DNA of 64,000 nt from positions 1,426,001 to 1,490,000 of the forward strand of contig CM065312.1 of assembly GCA_033032175.1 (NCBI GenBank). Reading direction: 5' to 3'. Position numbers and translations under genes: made by a program. This DNA is from Saturnia japonica (lineage: Eukaryota; Arthropoda; Insecta; Lepidoptera; Saturniidae). Of the stretch, positions 22,046 through 32,756 are shown piece after piece. Every line of letters starts with the position of its first letter. The first letter of the stretch is position 1. The notes beneath the pieces are model-generated. The model saw only the letters and a list, made by a program, of their open reading frames with translations. It did no database searches and was not told the DNA's origin.

Positions 22046-22826
22046 TCATGTTAGACGATTAAAAAAATAGTACGCAGCTAGGCTTTAAGGGCGTGTATCG
22101 TAAGACTATCAATTAAAAAACAAAAAAGAAACAGCTAAACAAATTATTAATTATTGGTTTTAATGAGCGGTAAATACTATAGGTAAATACTGAAACTCTG
22201 ACAAAAACTTCTAGGTTACTACTCGTATACTAAACCTTGGCTGCCATGATAGATAAAGAGGGCGCAGTGACCTAGGAAACGCGAATGCATCCAAGTCTAT
22301 TAACGTTACAAAAATTGCTAAATATATGAAAACATTTATTCTAATAGGACTCCACATTGTCTAAAAACATTTTTTTTTTATGAGTTCGATTTTTTTTCGC
22401 CATTGTAATTTAATTTTAATAAGCTGCTTCTCATATCGGAGCACAGTCTTAACTAAGTAACAACGCTTCTTATGTAAATTATCATCATTAATTGGATTGA
22501 AACAATCTTTTCAACATTAAACCCAAAAGCCTCTCTTCTCTACAATAAAAACCGTCGTCCGTCGTGATACTTCTTTAAGCAAACTTACCTCTTAATAGCG
22601 TAACCCTTTAACTAAATCACAGCACATATGGAATACACGTGTACTAAAAAGCTATAAATCCTACCCTTACTTTAATTCTTTACCTTTTGTGCCATTTAAT
22701 GGACCCAGATGGAATCCGTAAATAAGCTGACGGGTCTCTCGTGCGGTCGGAAAGCTTGACCGAAACATTCACGTATTCTTGTTTAGTGATGCGAATTGAA
22801 TTCAAAGTTCAAATATAATTATAATA
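22046..22826. other. gene-free sequence
   Basis: Nothing recognised up to the mariner boundary. Confidence 0.35.
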
Positions 22827-24095
22827 TTAGGTCCTTACATATGAAATTGGCGTTTTGTTGAACTGGTCACTTTAATCTCAAATATCTGGCGCCTGGTTAG
22901 AAATTCCAAATTTAGGCTTGTGTATTTGTGCTTCGAATTTAGTGATTCATTTGTTTTCGCACCATTTTATTTTTCTTTGACATAGTTCTTTTCACAAAAT
23001 AGAAAATTTAAAATATCGCCTTATTTAGGAATATAAGTTCCATTGTGGCATCAGCGCTGCAGAATTAGCTCGAAAGATTAATGATGTGTATGGGAAAACT
23101 AATGTAAAAGAAAACACGGTACGTTTTTGGTACCAACGTTTTCGTTCTGGAAATTTTGACCTACGAAACAAACCCCGTGGATGGCCGGAGACCCTAGTTG
23201 AAAATGAAGAATCAAAGGTGATCGTTGAAGCGGATCATTCGCAAACCACATCAGACTTAGCGGCAGGCTTCGGTATGAGTGAGAAAAAAAATTATTCACT
23301 TGAAACAAACAGGAAAAGTGAAAAAGCTCGAGAAATGGGTTCCGCATGAATTGACTGAAGCACGCCAACAAACAGCTATTGAGTTCTGCATTACATTACT
23401 AAACCCTCAAAATAACGAGGAAATTTTGAATCGTATTGTTACTTGTGACGAAAAATAGATCATTTACGATAATCAGAAACGCTCATCACAGTGGTTGAAC
23501 CCAGGAGAACCGGCCAAATCCTGTCCCAAGCGAAAGTCGTCTCAGAAAAAGGTACTGGTGAGTGTTTAGTGGACCAGTGGTGGAGTCATACACTACAGTT
23601 TCGTAAGATCTGTCCAGACGATAACGGCAGATCTGTATTGTCAACAATTGCAAACCATGATGGAAAAGCTAGCCGCTAAACCACCGAGACTGGTCAATAT
23701 CTCAAGCCCACTACTACTTCAGAACAACGCTAGACCCCATACTTTACGACCGACGGTCGCTAAATTAGAGGAACTGCGGTTGGAATGTCTCCGAAACCTA
23801 CCATATTCCCCGGACATTGCTCCAACAGATTACCACTCTATTCGGAATTTGGACAATTTCTTGCAAGGAAAATAAATTCAATTCCGCTGAGGCTGTCCAA
23901 ACTGCCTCCAAAGATTTTATTGATTCTTGCTCCCACAATTTTTTCAGCAATGGAATCAATGAACTACCTTTAAAATGGCGTAAGTGCATAGATAATAATG
24001 GTACATACTTCGATTGATTAAATACATAATTTCATAATATTTTTTTCATTTTATTTTTACCATATAAAACGCTAATTTCATATGTAAGGACCTAA
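22827..24095 (+). mobile_element. mariner element copy 1, 1269 bp, full-length but dead
   Basis: Terminal inverted repeats: left TTAGGTCCTTACATATGAAA, right end AAACGCTAATTTCATATGTAAGGACCTAA seen as its reverse complement with few mismatches; each end is flanked by TA (22825-22826 and 24096-24097), the mariner target duplication. Length is normal for mariner. The element retains one long decayed transposase region (see 23008-24017). Same TIR family and orientation as the copy at 26311-29196. I do not assign a mariner subfamily. Confidence 0.85.
23008..24017 (+). pseudogene. mariner transposase pseudogene (DD34D type), copy 1
   Basis: Recognisable in order: helix-turn-helix N-terminal part (ISAAELARKINDVYG, VRFWYQRFRSGNFDL), linker KWVPHELTEA, WLNPGEPAKSC, PYSPDIAPTDYH, LDNFLQGK and C-terminal end WRKCIDNNGTYFD. 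It is broken many ways: the start codon is TTA (23008-23010) where copy 2 has ATG; a TAG follows VTCDEK (23456-23458); frameshifts occur near 23285 and elsewhere; a TAA follows NFLQGK. The first catalytic Asp (TCDEK) and third (PTDYH) remain, but the second is Asn (LLLQNNARPH, codon 23723-23725). No function is possible without these changes being errors. Confidence 0.8.
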
Positions 24096-24209
24096 TATAT
24101 GATGAATTTAAAGATATATATTTTAATCTCTATATTCGGTTTGTTAGCTGATATGGGTTATATGTGGTTAAAGTTGCTTTGTACCTACTAGAATAAAGGA
24201 GATGTAGAG
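24096..24209. other. short spacer
   Basis: AT-rich flank of the mariner; nothing recognised. Confidence 0.3.
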
Positions 24210-24830
24210 GGGCCCACCTTCGACGTGGTGGTCTAATATAAAAAGAGACTGCAAGAAATCTTAATTACCAGAATTGACAACCCAAGACAGATTGGTTTGA
24301 CGCAAAAGTGTTAGTAGACCTGACCCCAAATAATGAGATAAGGGACGGACAAAGAAGAAGCCGATTTGGATAATTAACTGTTGGAACACCCCTGAAACTT
24401 CAGTGAAAGTTGTTTAAAACCATTAAAGGACTTGCCTTGATGCAAGAATCTGAATGCTTGGCAACGAAAAAGACGAGTAAAAGAAAATGACACGTGGCAG
24501 AGATGTGAATGTTAATATGGATATGTGTTATAACTAGAATAGATAAGACCAGGAATAAGTATATCAGAGGAAGTATGAAAATATCACAGGGAACTTGAAG
24601 AGTAATAGGATAGCGTGATATGGACATAACATTAAGATAGATGTAAATCATATAACTAGATGAAAATTAAGTATGAAGGTAGACGGATATAAGGAGTTGA
24701 GGAAGATAAAAGAAGGTATGGATAAATTTGGAAAAACATATGACCTACTGAGATGATAGTTAATAGAGGGGCGTGGAAGACGAAAACATATTGATGTATC
24801 GACTCTACTTCAGAAAGGTTAATTTACTCA
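24210..24830 (+). repeat. decayed RTE-like LINE 3' fragments
   Basis: 24210-24360 has CGACGTGGTGGTCTAATATA, AGACTGCAAGAAATC, and GACCTGACCCCAAATAATGA, GATAAGGGACGGACAAAGAA. 24700-24800 has GATAAATTTGGAAAAACATA and TAGAGGGGCGTGGAAGACGA, resembling a corrupted 'W-x-K-F-x-K ... N-R-x-x-W' C-terminal stretch. No intact frame; likely sense-strand remnants of the LINE family seen at 9022-9229. Confidence 0.35.
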
Positions 24831-25307
24831 ATATGTTCAAAATTTAATAGAATCGCACGTCTGTTCTAAAAAGTAATCACTAAGCATTAAATAAATTGGC
24901 TAGGTTCAAATATTTATAGTAAGGGTCAAGCAAGTTTATGTTTATTATGATAATGTAAGGTGTATTTGTTTTTCGTTCTTCGTGTAGACTTCGGTTAATA
25001 TTGACCAGGCAACGGTAACTATTGACTGGTATTATTGAACGGACGCCAATTTAAAGTAATGTCAGTCTTGATGATATAAATATCAAATAGTTCAGAGGTA
25101 GCAACTTTTTCCCAAGACTATTTCACAAATATACCTTTAGAAGTAACAAAAAATATAATATCGTCACCCCATGATGCCGCATCACTTTTGGAAAATCTGA
25201 ATGCGCCTTTAAATTCTAAATTTAATTTTAGGAAAATTTTATTTTAAATTTAATTTTGCAATTAGTGCAGGTGCAATAATAATAAACTTAAAACATACTG
25301 AAGATAA
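24831..25307. other. gene-free sequence
   Basis: AT-rich; nothing recognised. Confidence 0.35.
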
Positions 25308-25520
25308 TTGGAGAATGTCAGTAGTTCAGTCCCTAATAATTCACCATATCTGGCTAATATATCTAATCCGTGCATACAAACAGGAACTTTCCCTAATTCA
25401 ATGAAAATTAGTAAAGTAGTTCCTCTGTTTAAATCAGGTTGTAGAAGTAGTCTTGGAAATTATAGACCAATTTATGTACTTCCTTCGATTAGTGAGATAA
25501 TATGAAAAATAATAGGATTT
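25308..25520 (+). pseudogene. non-LTR reverse transcriptase fragment
   Basis: The frame reads TGTFPNSMKISKVVPLFKSG, then LGNYRPIYVLPSISEI, and stops at 25503. The pattern G-x-F-P-x-x-x-K-x-x-x-V-x-P-L-F-K-S-G ... N-Y-R-P-I-x-x-L-P-x-x-S-x-x-x-E is the conserved start of the reverse transcriptase domain (blocks 1-2) of CR1/jockey-type LINEs. Only about 65 codons survive; palm catalytic box FADD is absent. Unlinked to other LINE pieces nearby. Confidence 0.7.
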
Positions 25521-26310
25521 GATTCAAAAAATGGTACAACACTACACAACTAGTAGATCGCATTACACGAGTGCTGGTCATATTTTATTCATGTTTCGAC
25601 CGAATGACACTACGTATTCCCCAAACTAAGTTTCTGATACGACGTGATTACGGTACGAGGAAGCCGAAATCAAACCGATAGTTTTACTAATGGCATCGGC
25701 CTAAATAAAACCAATGATATTATGTATAATGCCCCTGCCATACGCCCGTCTTGCCTGTGAGCATGAATGAACAAACCAGTTTGCGTGTGTGGACGGTAAC
25801 TACGGTAAGACGGTAACCGTTAACATTCTGAAGTTTAGTTACGCAGTTTTGGTTTCCCTACGAATTTACTCTCAGAACATTATGTTCTTTGGTTTGCACG
25901 AGCTAACGTGCACATGCGGCCAATGTACGATGTTCCGTCTTTTTTGTACATTCATGACTGCACAGTTGGAATGCGGAGGCAAGACGGTACGTGTAGCCAG
26001 GGAGTTATACATATATAGGTTTGAAAAGAAAATTGATTGACTGACAGACATATTAACGCACATAGGGCCGTGAAAATTTGCATACAAGTTCCTTTTACAC
26101 TGTAGGTGAGGACTGATTTTAGGAAATTCAACCCCGGGGGTTGAAATAGGGGATGAACGTTTGTATGAAAATCCGTCATTTTAAAAGATAAAATGAAAAA
26201 AAAAAAGAGTTTATTTAGCAAAGAAGAAAGATACAAAGTAAGTGTCACCAACTACCAAACTAGGGTAAACTATATTTTGGTAGTCGGTTCGTTTCAAGAT
26301 CAAATTAATA
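25521..26310. repeat. probable dispersed repeat, unclassified
   Basis: 25780-26200 includes CCCGGGGGTTGAAATAGGGG, ATGAACGTTTGTATGAAAAT and CCGTCATTTTAAA, phrases typical of 3' regions of lepidopteran RTE-like LINEs, preceded by GGTAACTACGGTAAGACGGT. Open frames on both strands carry no domain. The remaining sequence is unremarkable. Confidence 0.3.
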
Positions 26311-26358
26311 TTAGGTGAAATTAGCGTTATGTCGTACTGACCACTTTGACCTGAAATA

Positions 26359-27954
26359 AACTCATCAAAAAAGTCTAAGCAACATGTACTAATTTAAATT
26401 TTAGGATGGTTCTTCACATTATAATGTTGTATTTTATTTTTAAAATAATATCTTTAGGGTTCTATGATGTAAAAATAACAGCTGTTGTCTTTATAAGTTC
26501 TTTTAATAACATAAATGAACAATATTAGAATATACTGTAGAAACTAAGATACATAAGAAACTAAACTTTTTTCTTACAAAATGAAATTTCTAAAGAAAAT
26601 GTATTTATTGTGAAAGAATAGAACAATTTAATACAAAGTATGGGTTCCTCTGCTATTCAGAACTTGTCGGCAACGATTATTCATTGAATTAATGAGACTG
26701 TTTATGTCATCTTGCGGTATTCGCTCCCAATGGAATTGTAGCAAATCCTTCAGCTGTTGCGTTGTTGTCGCTCCGTCCAAGTCTTTCAAAACACGTCTCT
26801 GGAGCATGCCCCATGAGCGCTCGATGGGGTTGAGATCTGGCGATTGTGCAGGCCAGGGCAATACCCGGATGTTCTCCGTTGTAAAGTATTCACTGGTTCG
26901 CCGAGCTGTATGTGAACGCGCATTGTCATGCATTAACCTAAAATCGGAGCCAAAGGTTTGTGCAAATGGGTAGACATAAGGTCTGATAATATCCTCAATG
27001 TAATTTTCAACATTCATGTTTCCATTTACAAAAACTAGCTCAGTTCACCTGTTCTTCATAATACCCGCCCATAACATAACTGTTGAGCCGCTGTATGGAT
27101 GAACTTCCTGAACGCACCTGAGCCTTTCAGTATTTCCGGGCCGACGATACACTCGCACCCTTCTTGTATCAGGCTTAAACCCGAATCGCGACTCATCGGA
27201 AAACATATTTTTATCCCATTGTTCCTGGGTCCATGTTATGCGTTCTCTACACCATTCATATCGACGAGCGCGATTCCCGTGACGTATCGGTGGGCACCTG
27301 ATTGGGCTCGAGCTCGTAGGCCGTACTCATGCAGTCGATTTCGCACAGTTTGAGGACTTACATCAACACCACTTGAAATTTCTAGCCTCAAACTTATCTC
27401 TCGAGCGGTTAACATCGGCTGGCATCTTGCAGTCAGTTGTATGTACCGGTCTTGCCGAGTGGTTGTACTCCTTTTACGGCCTGGGTGCTGTTCAGCGGGT
27501 TCTCCTGTATTATTGTAGCGCTGCCAAAGACGACAAATAATACTTCTATGAATGCCAAAATGTCGAGATACCTGAGATTGATTACTTCCCGCTTGCAACA
27601 TCCCTACAGCTCTTTGCATTTCATCTGCCATCAAATGACGTCGCTTCATGACGTAAAGAATATCTAACAATTCAATTTTGTCGCTAACTTTATTTAAATG
27701 GTTGGTAAAATTATAAAATCAAGACTAAACGTAACAATTAAAACGCACTTAAATTCAAACAAATTCGCAGTCATTTGAATTTTATGAAAAAACAAAACAT
27801 CATCAATTTTTTTTTACAACCAGCCAGTATGTCATCAATAACAAAAAAGTTTACTTACCTACGCACTTTGTTTGAGTAAATATTTAGAAATTAATTAATA
27901 TAAATGGAAAAATTTGTAATATCACGCATGTTACTTAGACTTTTTTGATGTGTG
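26359..27954 (-). mobile_element. Tc1-like element, 1596 bp, nested in mariner copy 2
   Basis: Terminal inverted repeats: left AACTCATCAAAAAAGTCTAA and, from the right end on the opposite strand, CACACATCAAAAAAGTCTAA, with similarity running about 28 bp to AACATG. TA dinucleotides at 26357-26358 and 27955-27956 are the target duplication. The interior holds a single minus-strand transposase region with only two disabling changes, so this is younger than its mariner host. Size fits Tc1 (about 1.6 kb). Confidence 0.85.
26628..27670 (-). pseudogene. Tc1-like DD34E transposase, nearly intact
   Basis: Starts at 27670 or 27649. N-terminal paired-like helix-turn-helix region: ADEMQRAVGMLQAGSNQSQV and HFGIHRSIICRLWQRY; GRKRSTT (AT-hook-like) follows, then REISLRLE. 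Catalytic core: FSDESRF (first Asp), LMHDNARSHTA (second Asp), PWPAQSPDLNPIERSWG (Glu). Thirty-four residues separate second Asp and Glu, the Tc1 DD34E signature. C-terminus SRGTHTLY. Two defects: a one-base deletion near 27307-27313, where LRARAQSG should continue RRPIRCPP-like, and a TGA at 27047-27045 in the segment MKNR-stop-TELVF. All three catalytic residues are kept. It acts by cut-and-paste at TA when intact; here it is inactive unless these are sequencing errors. Confidence 0.85.
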
Positions 27955-28097
27955 TATCTCCTCTTTGGTTAAGAATTCCAAATTCAAATTTATAAATTAA
28001 TTTAGCTAGTACATTTGAGTTTTGATAACAATCATTCATTTGTTTTTTCCTCATTATTTTTTTCTTTGACTTCGCTTATTACAGCACAATAGAAAAC

Positions 28098-29127
28098 ATG
28101 AAATATCGGTATATTTACGAGTACGAGTTCTACCGTGGCACCAGTGCTGCAGAAACATCTCGAAGGATTAATGATGTGTACGGCGCTGGTGTCGCAAAAA
28201 AAAGCACGGTACGTTTTTAATTTCAACGTTTTCGTTCTGGAAATTTCGACCTTCAGAACCAACCACATGGACGGCCGGAGACCAAACTGGAAAATGAAGA
28301 ATTAAAGGCTATTGAGAAGCGGATCCATCACAAAGCACTTCAGAGATAGCTGCAGGCTTTGGGGTAAGAGTTAAAACTGTATAACTGATAAAACACTTGA
28401 AGCAAATCGGGAAACTAAAAAAACTTGAACGATGGGTACCACCTCATGAATTGAGTGAATCGAACTTGCATACACGCAATTACAAACAAAATACAAAAAA
28501 ATACATTACTTTCACCGACACAATAATGAAGGGATTTTAAATCGAATCATTACTTGTGATGAAAATTGGATACTGTACGATAATAGGAAGCGCTCGTCGC
28601 AATGGCTGAACCCTAGAAACCCAGCCAAATCATGCCCTAAACGAAAATTGACTCAGAAAAAGTTACTTGTGAGTGTTTGGTGGACTAGTGCCGGTGTCGT
28701 TCACTACAGCTTTCTAAAATCTGGCCAAACGATTACGGCAGATATCTATTGTCAGCAACTGCAAACCATGAAGGAAGAACTAGCTGCTAAACAACCGAGA
28801 TTAGTCATTCGCTCTACGCCACTGCTGCTTCACGACAACGCAAGACCACACACTGCACAACAAATAACCACTAAGTTAGATGAGCTACAATTGGAGTGTC
28901 TGCGACATCCACCGTACTCCCCGGACCTTGCTCCAACAGAATACCATTTTTTCAGGAATTTGGACAACTTCTTACAAGGAAAAAAGTTCAACCAGTCCAA
29001 ACCGCCTTCTAAGAGTTTATTGATTCTCGCCCCCATGGTTTTTTTAGTAAAGAGATCAATGAACTACCTATGTGATGGCAAAAGTGCATAGATAACAACG
29101 GTGCACACTTTGATTAATTAAATATAT
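28098..29127 (+). pseudogene. mariner transposase pseudogene, copy 2
   Basis: ATG at 28098-28100 is preserved (MKYRYIYEYEFYRGTSAAE). Then INDVYGAG, TAA stop at 28218-28220 in VRF-stop-FQRFRSGNFDL, a short deletion near 28308, ERWVPPHELSES-like linker, ITCDENWILYDN, WLNPRNPAKSCP, LLVSVWWTSAGVVHYSF, LLHDNARPHTAQ, PYSPDLAPTEYHFF, LDNFLQGKKFN, deletion near 28990, and C-terminal WQKCIDNNGAHFD preceded by TGA. The first two catalytic Asp are intact; the third is Glu (GAA at 28939-28941), 34 residues after the second. Dead by several independent lesions, different from those of copy 1. Confidence 0.8.
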
Positions 29128-29196
29128 TTTCCAAAAAAAGAAATTGACTTTATATTCCTCCCGTACAAAACGCCAATTTCATATGTAAGGACCTAA

Positions 29197-29584
29197 ATAT
29201 TAGACTACAAATAAAATTAGAACACTTATGATTGGGCGCAAACTTGTGTGACGTCACGTTACGTGGTATTAGAAATTCAGATACAAAGTAAAAATGATAA
29301 GACATATCATCAACATAATCATAATCATTTATTTTATACAATGTAATACATCAAGTATGGCTGAACCCTGTCACCTGAACTAGGTATAACCTGTGCCTCA
29401 GGTAACAGTGTCATGGTAATATGTCATATGGTCATATGTCAGGTAACATATCACGCAACTATGACGCGAGCGAAGCCCTGGGCAAAGCGGTAGTATTTTA
29501 TATATCGACTAGACATTCAGAACACACAAGAAACTGCTCGCATTAATAATAATCCTAGTAAAGAGTAAACGAATTTTATTTACA
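29197..29584. other. gene-free sequence
   Basis: Nothing recognised except a short internal repetition around 29395-29455 (GGTAACAGTGTCATGGTAAT, ATGTCAGGTAACATATC) where CAGGTAACA words recur three times. Confidence 0.3.
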
Positions 29585-30060
29585 ACTTGCTGTGCCCGTC
29601 GCTTCGCTAACGTGGACTACAGAATGCTAGCACGAATCTTGTTCCCCCGCTCCCGGCTATTATAAAGACAAAAATGCTTAATTTGGGTGTTCCTTGGAAG
29701 ATAGACGTATACTCGCGCAAACTTTTTTGTATGTCTTTTTAATGTCTACAATTGTTTAGTACATTAATTTGCTATATCTCTTATGGTTTACTCAGCGTAA
29801 GCCATTTGAGCGCCCAAATTGATTCACCATGACCAATTTTATTTTATTTGTGCGGAACCCTAATTATTTTTCTAAAATTTAAGTAGCCTTAGTTACTCCC
29901 TATAAATTCAGCTATCTACCAGTGAAAGTCTTGTCAAAATCGGTCCAACCGTTTCAGAGATTACCCGGAACAAACAGACAGACAGATAAAAATTTTAAAA
30001 ATGGGTGTTTTGTTATTGGTATTGTATATACTTTACATAAATGTAATGTAATTTTTAAGA
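29585..30060 (+). repeat. LINE 3'-end, family P, fullest copy
   Basis: Runs GCTGTGCCCGTCGCTTCGCT, ACGTGGACTACAGAATGC, CCGCTCCCGGCTATTATAAA, GACAAAAATGCTT, ACTTTTTTGTATGTC, CTTATGGTTTACTCAGCGTA, AGCCATTTGAGCGCCCAAAT, TCAGCTATCTACCAGTG, GTCAAAATCGGTCCAACCGT, CGGAACAAACAGACAGACAG, AATGGGTGTTTTGTTA. It serves as reference for the split copy at 44905-46260 and the reversed copy at 37560-37945. Non-coding; likely retroelement 3' end. Confidence 0.6.
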
Positions 30061-30222
30061 AATAAATTTCCCAGATGTCCATTTTAATTGAAATAAAGAT
30101 GTGCATGTGTATTGTATTTAGTTTTTTTTTTAATTATTTATTAAAATTCGCAAATAGTTCTGACCCAGCCTGTATAAAGATATGCAAAAGGAATATTCAA
30201 GACGCTATGTTAGTCAAGAGTA
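30061..30222. other. spacer
   Basis: AT-rich; nothing recognised. Confidence 0.3.
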
Positions 30223-30695
30223 GGGTTGCCACTCGTACTATATTAGTATCGTACTATAATTTAGTCAATTGTACTATAAATTATAGAAAAATTATATAGT
30301 ACGAAAAATACTATATTTTCATCTCTAATTTAACTGTCACTTTTATTTTATATTCTTATGTTAAATTAAACAGAAGGGCAAATTATTATGTAAATTTATT
30401 TTCACTTTGCCAACCATATTTAGCATCAAGTCTCACAGACCACAGAATCATTTCGTCTGAGTTTTACATGTATTCAACAAAACTGTGGAGGGGTTTTTTT
30501 CAAATTTGTTCAGGAATTTCAAAGGTTTTGGTTTGAAAAAGAAACTCACATGAACCCTGTAAACATTGCACTCTTTTTTTGGGCAGTTGATTAATAACGA
30601 TTAAAAGCAAACGCATACTTTACTTTTTCATAATTTTCCCAAAAGTACTATATTTTTAGCAATTTTTTGAAAAATATATTATTTTTCTTCCAAAA
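30223..30695. repeat. possible MITE with TACTATA-rich ends
   Basis: Left part AGGGTTGCCACTCGTACTAT and repeated TACTATA words (30230-30315); right part AAAGTACTATATTTTTAGCA, ATATATTATTTTTCTTCCAA, AAAAAAGGTGGTCGC. The two ends carry similar AGTACTATA/ATATAGTA words in inverted sense and GGTTGCCA versus GGTGGTCGC may be a worn terminal inverted repeat. No coding frame. Limits are uncertain. Confidence 0.3.
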
Positions 30696-30720
30696 AAAGG
30701 TGGTCGCTTTAGGTCAGTTC

Positions 30721-30740
30721 ACGTGCTATATATAGCACGT
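30721..30740. other. perfect 20-bp palindrome with central TATA
   Basis: ACGTGCTATATATAGCACGT is a perfect inverted repeat with no loop, containing CACGTG overlapping at the left edge (30720-30725) and TATATATA in the centre. A GC-richer stretch follows (30740-30790), so a TATA-promoter-like reading is possible; a transposon terminus is another. Confidence 0.4.
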
Positions 30741-30859
30741 TTAACGCTTGTGTGTAGCCGTCGATCGAGGCGCAGACGTTAAATCAGCTTACCTAAGTGA
30801 GTTACAATCGTAAATAGTCTGGGATCGACTCGTTAAATAATAAATACGTCTATAAAATC

Positions 30860-30955
30860 TCAGCGAATTATTACGTCTGCACCGTCCATAGGCTACGGTA
30901 GCCGCTTACAAACAGTCGAGCCGTATGCCTGTTAGCCACCTTTGTACTATAGAAA
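30860..30955 (+). repeat. LINE 3' tail fragment
   Basis: ACGTCTGCACCGTCCATAGG, CTACGGTAGCCGCTTACAAA, GAGCCGTATGCCTGTTAGCC is the '(GC)GTCCATRGGCTAYGGT ... CCGTATGCCTGTTTGCC' tail also found at 50150-50300. Common as a 3' end of lepidopteran LINEs; non-coding. Confidence 0.4.
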
Positions 30956-31072
30956 AGTTTTTCTTTCATCGTAATCGGTTCACTCTATACAAAGAAATAT
31001 GAATAAAGATGGTACAATAGTGACTTGCACCCAACTTGACGCGAGCACTACCGTGCTTCCAGATCTTGAACC

Positions 31073-31560
31073 TATACTAATATTATAAAGCTGAAGAGTT
31101 TGATTTCTTTGTTTGTTTTGTTGAACGCGCTAATCTCAGGAACTATTGGTTCGAATGGAAAAAATGTTGTAGTGTTGAATAGCCTATTTATCGAGAAAGG
31201 CTATAGGCTATATAACATCACGCTACGATCAATAGGAGCGGAGCATCAATGAAAAATGTTGAAAAACGGTGGAAATTTATTCATTTTCAGAGCTTCCACT
31301 GCGTGCGATGTGTAAATGGTTAAAGTTACGTAACAATCATGTGTGTAGAAATTATTTCTCTTAAAAAGTTATATAAAAAAGTCCGCGACAGCATATTGCT
31401 GTCTTTTGAGGTTTACCCAATATAACTTTTTTTATGTTAAAAAAAATTGTTCTAAAATAATGAATTATTTGCGAAGGTGTTTTATATACATGGTACTAAT
31501 CCTTATCTAAATAAATTCGTTATTCATCACAAGTATTTAATTGAGAACAAAATTTCCCTG
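31073..31560 (+). repeat. RTE-like repeat, family J copy 1
   Basis: TACTAATATTATAAAGCTGA, AACGCGCTAATCTCAGGAAC, GAATAGCCTATTTATCGAGA, AGGCTATAGGCTATATAACA, GGAGCGGAGCATCAATG, and a degenerated AT-rich tail. Related units lie at 39075-39590 (plus), 42960-43475 (minus) and 63325-63420 (partial). Confidence 0.5.
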
Positions 31561-32756
31561 TATAGCAATTGATTTAAATGAATATCTTAGGAGATATAAC
31601 AGTTTTAAAATAACTCGGCAGCAAAATAATGATCAAGTACCGCTAGCGCATTTTTATTATGCAGAATAATGCAGTCGGTGCCCACGACCCACTCTCTCTA
31701 ACCCCTTCTCTCTTCTCTCTCTCTCTCTCTTATATGACGCAGACGAAGTTGCGCGGGGCAGACAGATGGTACTAAAGGCTACCAATATGTGACCTAGGAA
31801 TTCACACTTCGCCTATTAAAAAGTTTCCTTTAAAATACTATCTATTCTGCCACATCCGTAAACTAAAAAGCACCGTGATGATAAGAATCTGGGAAACATT
31901 TCCCACGGACCGTGGTGTGTGATTTGTAGGAACTATCAATCAGGCAGTGAGTAAGCAGATCGCGAGACCCTCGTCAACGTCGCCTGCGAGAACCGACGGA
32001 TAAGTGATGTTATGCTTTCAGTAGACTGAAAGACCGACACACATAATTTCCATAAATCCATTAAAATTAAACCGTAACAACATTAAACTTGTTAAAAAAA
32101 ACAAACGGTAGAAGTGTGAAATTTTTGGAAAAAAAAAAATTGTAAAAATAAACGATACATGTGAACAATACACCAAGTTGGCTATGACCCCTTTTCCGAA
32201 GACTTCGTAATACGCAGGCGCGCATACACGTATAAAGAGGAGACCGAGATAATAGAAAATACTGTATAACGTATTTCTCCTTTTAGTGTTGTTTTTTCGT
32301 TTCATCGCGTTTCAATCCACAACGGTGAAAAAGAAGTTTTATTATTATGTGCTTTCTGTTAAGTCAGACTCTCGAATTGTCGCATATTACGAAATGTGTG
32401 TAAAACAAATTTTATACATCCCATGCTATACATGATTCAGATACAGCCAGAATACTAATTTTAAATATATATAGCTTTATGTAAATATTTCGTCAATGAA
32501 AATACGCATACGGAATACAATTTCTAAATACATAGTTGACAAGCGAACTGGGGTTAATGCGAATTTACGATGACAAAAAGAGTCAAAAATTATTTAAGTA
32601 ATCATGTAATCAATCATCTTTGAAGTGTTGGTTACGACGCGATCTGATTGTTTTAACATTACCTCTGGCCTCTACTGTTCGTTAAACTCGACGTCGTACG
32701 TATCACTTTCTTAATTCTTATTAGTGTAGTATTATACTGTTCGTGCATTAGTATCT
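31561..32756. other. gene-free sequence with a CT microsatellite
   Basis: 31708-31730 is a short (CT)n run. GACGCAGACGAAGTTGCGCG near 31736 is a truncated RTE-type tail. 31880-32010 is GC-richer without an open frame. No gene supported. Confidence 0.35.

Larger units (their letters stand above)
26311..29196 (+). mobile_element. mariner element copy 2, split by a Tc1-like element
   Basis: The left end, TTAGGTGAAATTAGCGTTAT at 26311, matches copy 1's end except for a roughly 11-bp deletion inside the TIR; it is preceded by TA. The right end is AAACGCCAATTTCATATG ... GGACCTAA ending 29196, followed by AT/TA-rich DNA without a clean TA. Between 26357 and 27956 lies a complete Tc1-like element. 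Joining the outer parts restores about 1.29 kb collinear with copy 1: ACCACTTTGACCTGAAATA before the insert and TCTCCTCTTTGGTTAAGAAT after it correspond to copy 1's CTGGTCACTTTAATCTCAAATA / TCTGGCGCC continuation. Confidence 0.85.

Noticed and set aside
23099..23371. Minus-strand ORF across mariner copy 1
   Set aside because: Antisense of the mariner N-terminal domain.
26692..26973. Plus-strand ORF across the Tc1-like element
   Set aside because: Antisense shadow of the Tc1 transposase, which has the DD34E motifs.
31708..31730. (CT)n as a GAGA-factor promoter
   Set aside because: A plain microsatellite in repeat-rich DNA with no transcription-start context.
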